A DNA stretch of 64,000 bases from Chitinophaga pinensis (GTDB taxonomy: Bacteria; Bacteroidota; Bacteroidia; Chitinophagales; Chitinophagaceae). This document shows, in pieces, positions 61,558 to 64,000 of this stretch. The DNA is taken from contig NZ_VOHS01000017.1 of the NCBI RefSeq assembly GCF_007896845.1, positions 58,669 to 122,668 on the forward strand, given 5' to 3'. The first letter of the stretch is position 1, and each line of letters starts with the position of its first letter. A program made the translations under genes and the position numbers. The notes beneath the pieces were generated by a model that saw only the letters and a program-made list of their open reading frames with translations, did not search any database and was not told where the DNA came from.

Positions 61558-63732
61558 ATGCAAAACGAGCACAGTTCATTACTCTCTGACAATGGCGCTG
61601 AAACAAGTCTCAGGCAAAGTGGCAAAGAAAACGGTCAGCGTGTCGGCTATTATTATATCATTACGAAAAGCCTAAAGAAAGCAGAAAAATGATGTAATGA
61701 GATGTATCTACATAAAAGGTTTGTTCACTTTGTACCTGTGTGATCAAAGAAGGATGTTCCGGAGACAGTAAAGATAGTCACGGGAGAGACATCAAAGACC
61801 GGTTATTGTGGCAGAAAGAATTACATCAGTTGCTGCAGGACAAAGTGAGGATCCCAAGGTATATTGACAGCTTTGAAGAAAACGGCAACTATTATCTCGT
61901 GATTGAGCGGATTAAGGGTAAATCACTCACACAGCGCCTGAAGGAGAACAGCGATAAAATCAGGGAAGGATTAATCAGCAAAAACAAAACAGGGCGGAGA
62001 TTTCTCAGCACCTGCTGGGCATTATTGATCTACTGGAAAACTACATCATGAGCAGGTTGTTCACCGGGATGCGACGTCCAACAATTTTATGATCACTCCC
62101 GGTGGTGAGATTGCATTGATTGATATGGAGCTCAGTTATTCCATCGGGCAAAATCTGCCGCTCCACCCCTATCAGCTGGGGACACATGGCTTTATGTCTC
62201 CACAACAGTTAAGGACACTCACGCCTACCACACAGGAAGACATTTTCGCTTTGGGAGCGATAATAGCCCAGATGTGGACTTATATTTCTCCCAGCAAAAT
62301 GAATGATACTTCATTTGAGGAGTTAAAAAAGCGACTCTACTTTTTCATTCCGGATCTTCTTATTGCCAATATTGCTATACAGTGCATGCATCCGGATCCG
62401 GCGGAAAGACCCAATCTTCCGACGATCAGAAATGTAATAAACGACTATAAACGTGCAGCTCCGAGTGTACAAAGGCAGCGTCCTGATGTTTATCAATACA
62501 ATAAAGAAGGGTTCACAATACGATTCAACAGGTTATAAATACCCTTAGCACTCCTTTACTTGCAGACGCGGAGAAAGGATGGTTTACTGAGACGAAAAAA
62601 GGAGCAGATCTCGCTGAGAAAAATTAATCAACAAAGCATGGTATGCAAGTTTCAGTAAGGGTGCTGCAGGTGTCCTCTACTTCCTGAGCAGGGCGCAAAA
62701 TGCAGGATTTGATATAAGTCGGACGATGCCCTTTATCAAAAAAAGCATGGAGCTGATTAATACAAAATCTGCAAACAGAGGATACAAGTGCGTCGCTCTA
62801 TACAGGATCATCCGGCATTGCAGTTACTTTACTGGAAGCGCTGAAAGCCGGTCTTATCGACAACGATTTTTATACTAAGATCAGTCCATTACTCAACAAA
62901 CCCGGTGAGGTATCAGATATTGCCAATGGTATTGCCGGACAAGGTCTGGCGACTATCATGTGTGCCGGAGGTATAGATAGTCAGGAGTCTGCTGACAGGT
63001 TACAACAATATCTGAGCACAATACTCGGTCAACAACAAAAAGATGGCTCGTGGTTATTCAATGCCGGCAAAAATAAGCTGAAAACAATCACCGGATTTTC
63101 AAATGGTATTGCCGGAATTATCTATTTCTTGTTGTGTCATGGCGAACATTCAGGCAATCAGGAAGCGGTTAAAGCCGCTGAAAAAGGATTACAATGGCTT
63201 ATCAATAAAGCCATCAGCCATGGCAATAAGTTCAACTGGAGTTCGAGTTCGGCAAAAAGTTAAGTCCATGGCTGGATCAGGGAGAAGCAGGTATCGCTTT
63301 GGCTTTCATTAAGGCCTTTGCCGTAACTGGTCATCACAAATATAATAAATACGCTACAGGCCCACTGTTGAATCATCCTCAACAGATCGTCAATGCTAAT
63401 CTGAGTCACTCAAACGGGTTAGCGGATTAGGAGAAATATACCTCGACGCTTATAAAACCTTCAATGATGATATATGGATCGAGCGCGCTGAGTGGATCAC
63501 CCAACATATTTTACATCTGCAAATATGCATCCGACACGGCCGCTATTGGATCGCCCAACATGAACGTCAGCCCATTCCTACTTTTTCCACAGGTGTAACT
63601 GGTGTACTCCATTTTCTGCTAAGATTTATCAACCCCACATCTATTTCATTTCCTATGCTGCCGGGAAAGCAACTCATCCATCATTCAAGCTCAAACATCA
63701 CTTCATATTTATTAAGACATGAAAATAATTGA
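61558..63732 (+). pseudogene. Protein kinase-LanC-like fusion (lanthionine synthetase-like), multiply frameshifted
   Basis: Reading across frames gives a continuous protein. The N-terminal kinase part has FVHFVPV then VIKEGCSGDS, YYLVIERIKGKSL, the catalytic loop HRDATSNN and the DFG-equivalent DMELS, with a SPQQL segment. The C-terminal LanC-like alpha/alpha toroid shows GAAGVLYFLSRA, GSSGIAVTLL, NGIAGQGLA, GFSNGIAGIIYF, GEAGIALAF, HSNGLAGLGEIY and STGVTGVLHFLL. One TGA (61690) and at least eight frame breaks (near 61739, 61970, 62041, 62521, 62625, 62777, 63243, 63423) interrupt it; seven are -1. LanC zinc Cys/His ligands are absent, as in class III LanKC. No N-terminal lyase domain is seen. 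Confidence 0.75.
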
Positions 63733-64000
63733 TACTGTAGATTCCATTTTCTCCTTTCCAGCAGAAGGTGAATATTAAATTCGTGCATGCGGGAACAGGT
63801 ATGGTGATGAACTATGATAATGAAGTCATTAACCTGCCGGAGGCTTTTGACAAGCTACTGTGCTGCATATAAAGGATCAGCAATGGCGGGTCATGAGAGC
63901 AGATGTCGTAGATAGTCACAGTTATTTTAAAAAGAAAAGTATCACGCTTCACATTGCGGAACTGGACAATCCATTATCGGCTATTAGGCATGCTGTTCCT
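63719..64000 (+). pseudogene. Unidentified gene, frame-disrupted, runs off right edge
   Basis: The ATG at 63719 overlaps the end of the kinase/LanC-like gene. It reads MKIIDTVDSIFSFPAEG, then another frame VNIKFVHAGTG with NLPEAFDKLL, then (after a -1 shift near 63860) VLHIKDQQWRVMRADVV to the edge. The pieces join into a plausible single protein, but I do not recognise its family. The overlap suggests that it belongs to the same operon. Confidence 0.4.

Noticed and set aside
61558..61692. 44-codon ORF read as a separate small peptide gene
   Set aside because: It is in the same frame as the following HKRFVHFVPV kinase segment, separated only by one TGA, so it is better seen as the N-terminus of the disrupted kinase/LanC-like gene.
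1..64000. CRISPR array, rRNA operon, canonical tRNA genes or an insertion sequence
   Set aside because: I looked for evenly spaced repeats, conserved rRNA segments, standard tRNA T-loops and transposase motifs; apart from the tRNA-like RNA at 32462 none were found.

Overview
The window reads as chromosome of a Bacteroidota bacterium, most likely a Chitinophaga-like member of the Chitinophagaceae. Bacteroidota-specific families recur (DUF4290, IPExxxVDY, DUF5522, DUF6934, TPR/HTH regulators, a TonB receptor with a carboxypeptidase-regulatory-like N-terminus, Rho with an acidic insert). Leaders are A-rich without strong Shine-Dalgarno sites, and many genes carry a TAnnTTTG -7 element. The genus is an inference from overall style.

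Layout. 1-6105 (minus): an MBOAT O-acyltransferase with a truncated lipoprotein partner at the left edge, then a beta-propeller phytase paired with a TonB-dependent receptor. 6106-7771: a gene-poor stretch with a 219-bp tandem repeat, a DUF6934 gene with a small neighbour, and a 63-bp palindrome. 7772-31679: mostly housekeeping and metabolism (2-oxoacid:ferredoxin oxidoreductase beta, suhB-thiL, a GT39-type transferase with nagA, a nitrilase-family amidase, recX, a UvrD/PcrA helicase, an ECF sigma factor, rpiB, tatC, gmk, murA, tryptophan dioxygenase). 31680-42862: an Lrp regulator, an unusual 142-nt tRNA-like RNA with its own terminator, trmB and small conserved genes, a LytS/LytTR-type two-component pair, rho, asnS, an ExbD-like gene and a 2OG-Fe(II) oxygenase.

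42933-52776 is a genome-maintenance and stress block: a frameshifted hydrolase, a chromate transporter, Ku with the three LigD domains (phosphoesterase, ligase, polymerase) on three ORFs, topoisomerase IB, a stress-type SDR, a YciE/DUF892 ferritin-like protein and a proline-rich protein. 53232-59151 holds five two-component proteins (CHASE3-like kinase, REC, REC-PAS-kinase, NtrC-like sigma-54 activator, REC) plus a low-affinity iron permease domain protein. The right end has an AraC regulator, a small HTH protein and a badly frame-disrupted kinase/LanC-like gene.

The most unusual item is the tRNA-like RNA at 32462-32603. It has a complete cloverleaf, a GTC anticodon and Asp-type identity bases, but a type II D-arm and a 73-nt variable region. 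Almost all frame breaks at 43-48 kb and 61.5-64 kb are -1 shifts. This points to systematic one-base deletions in the assembly, although the phosphoesterase-ligase break in LigD also coincides with a dnaX-like slippery heptamer.
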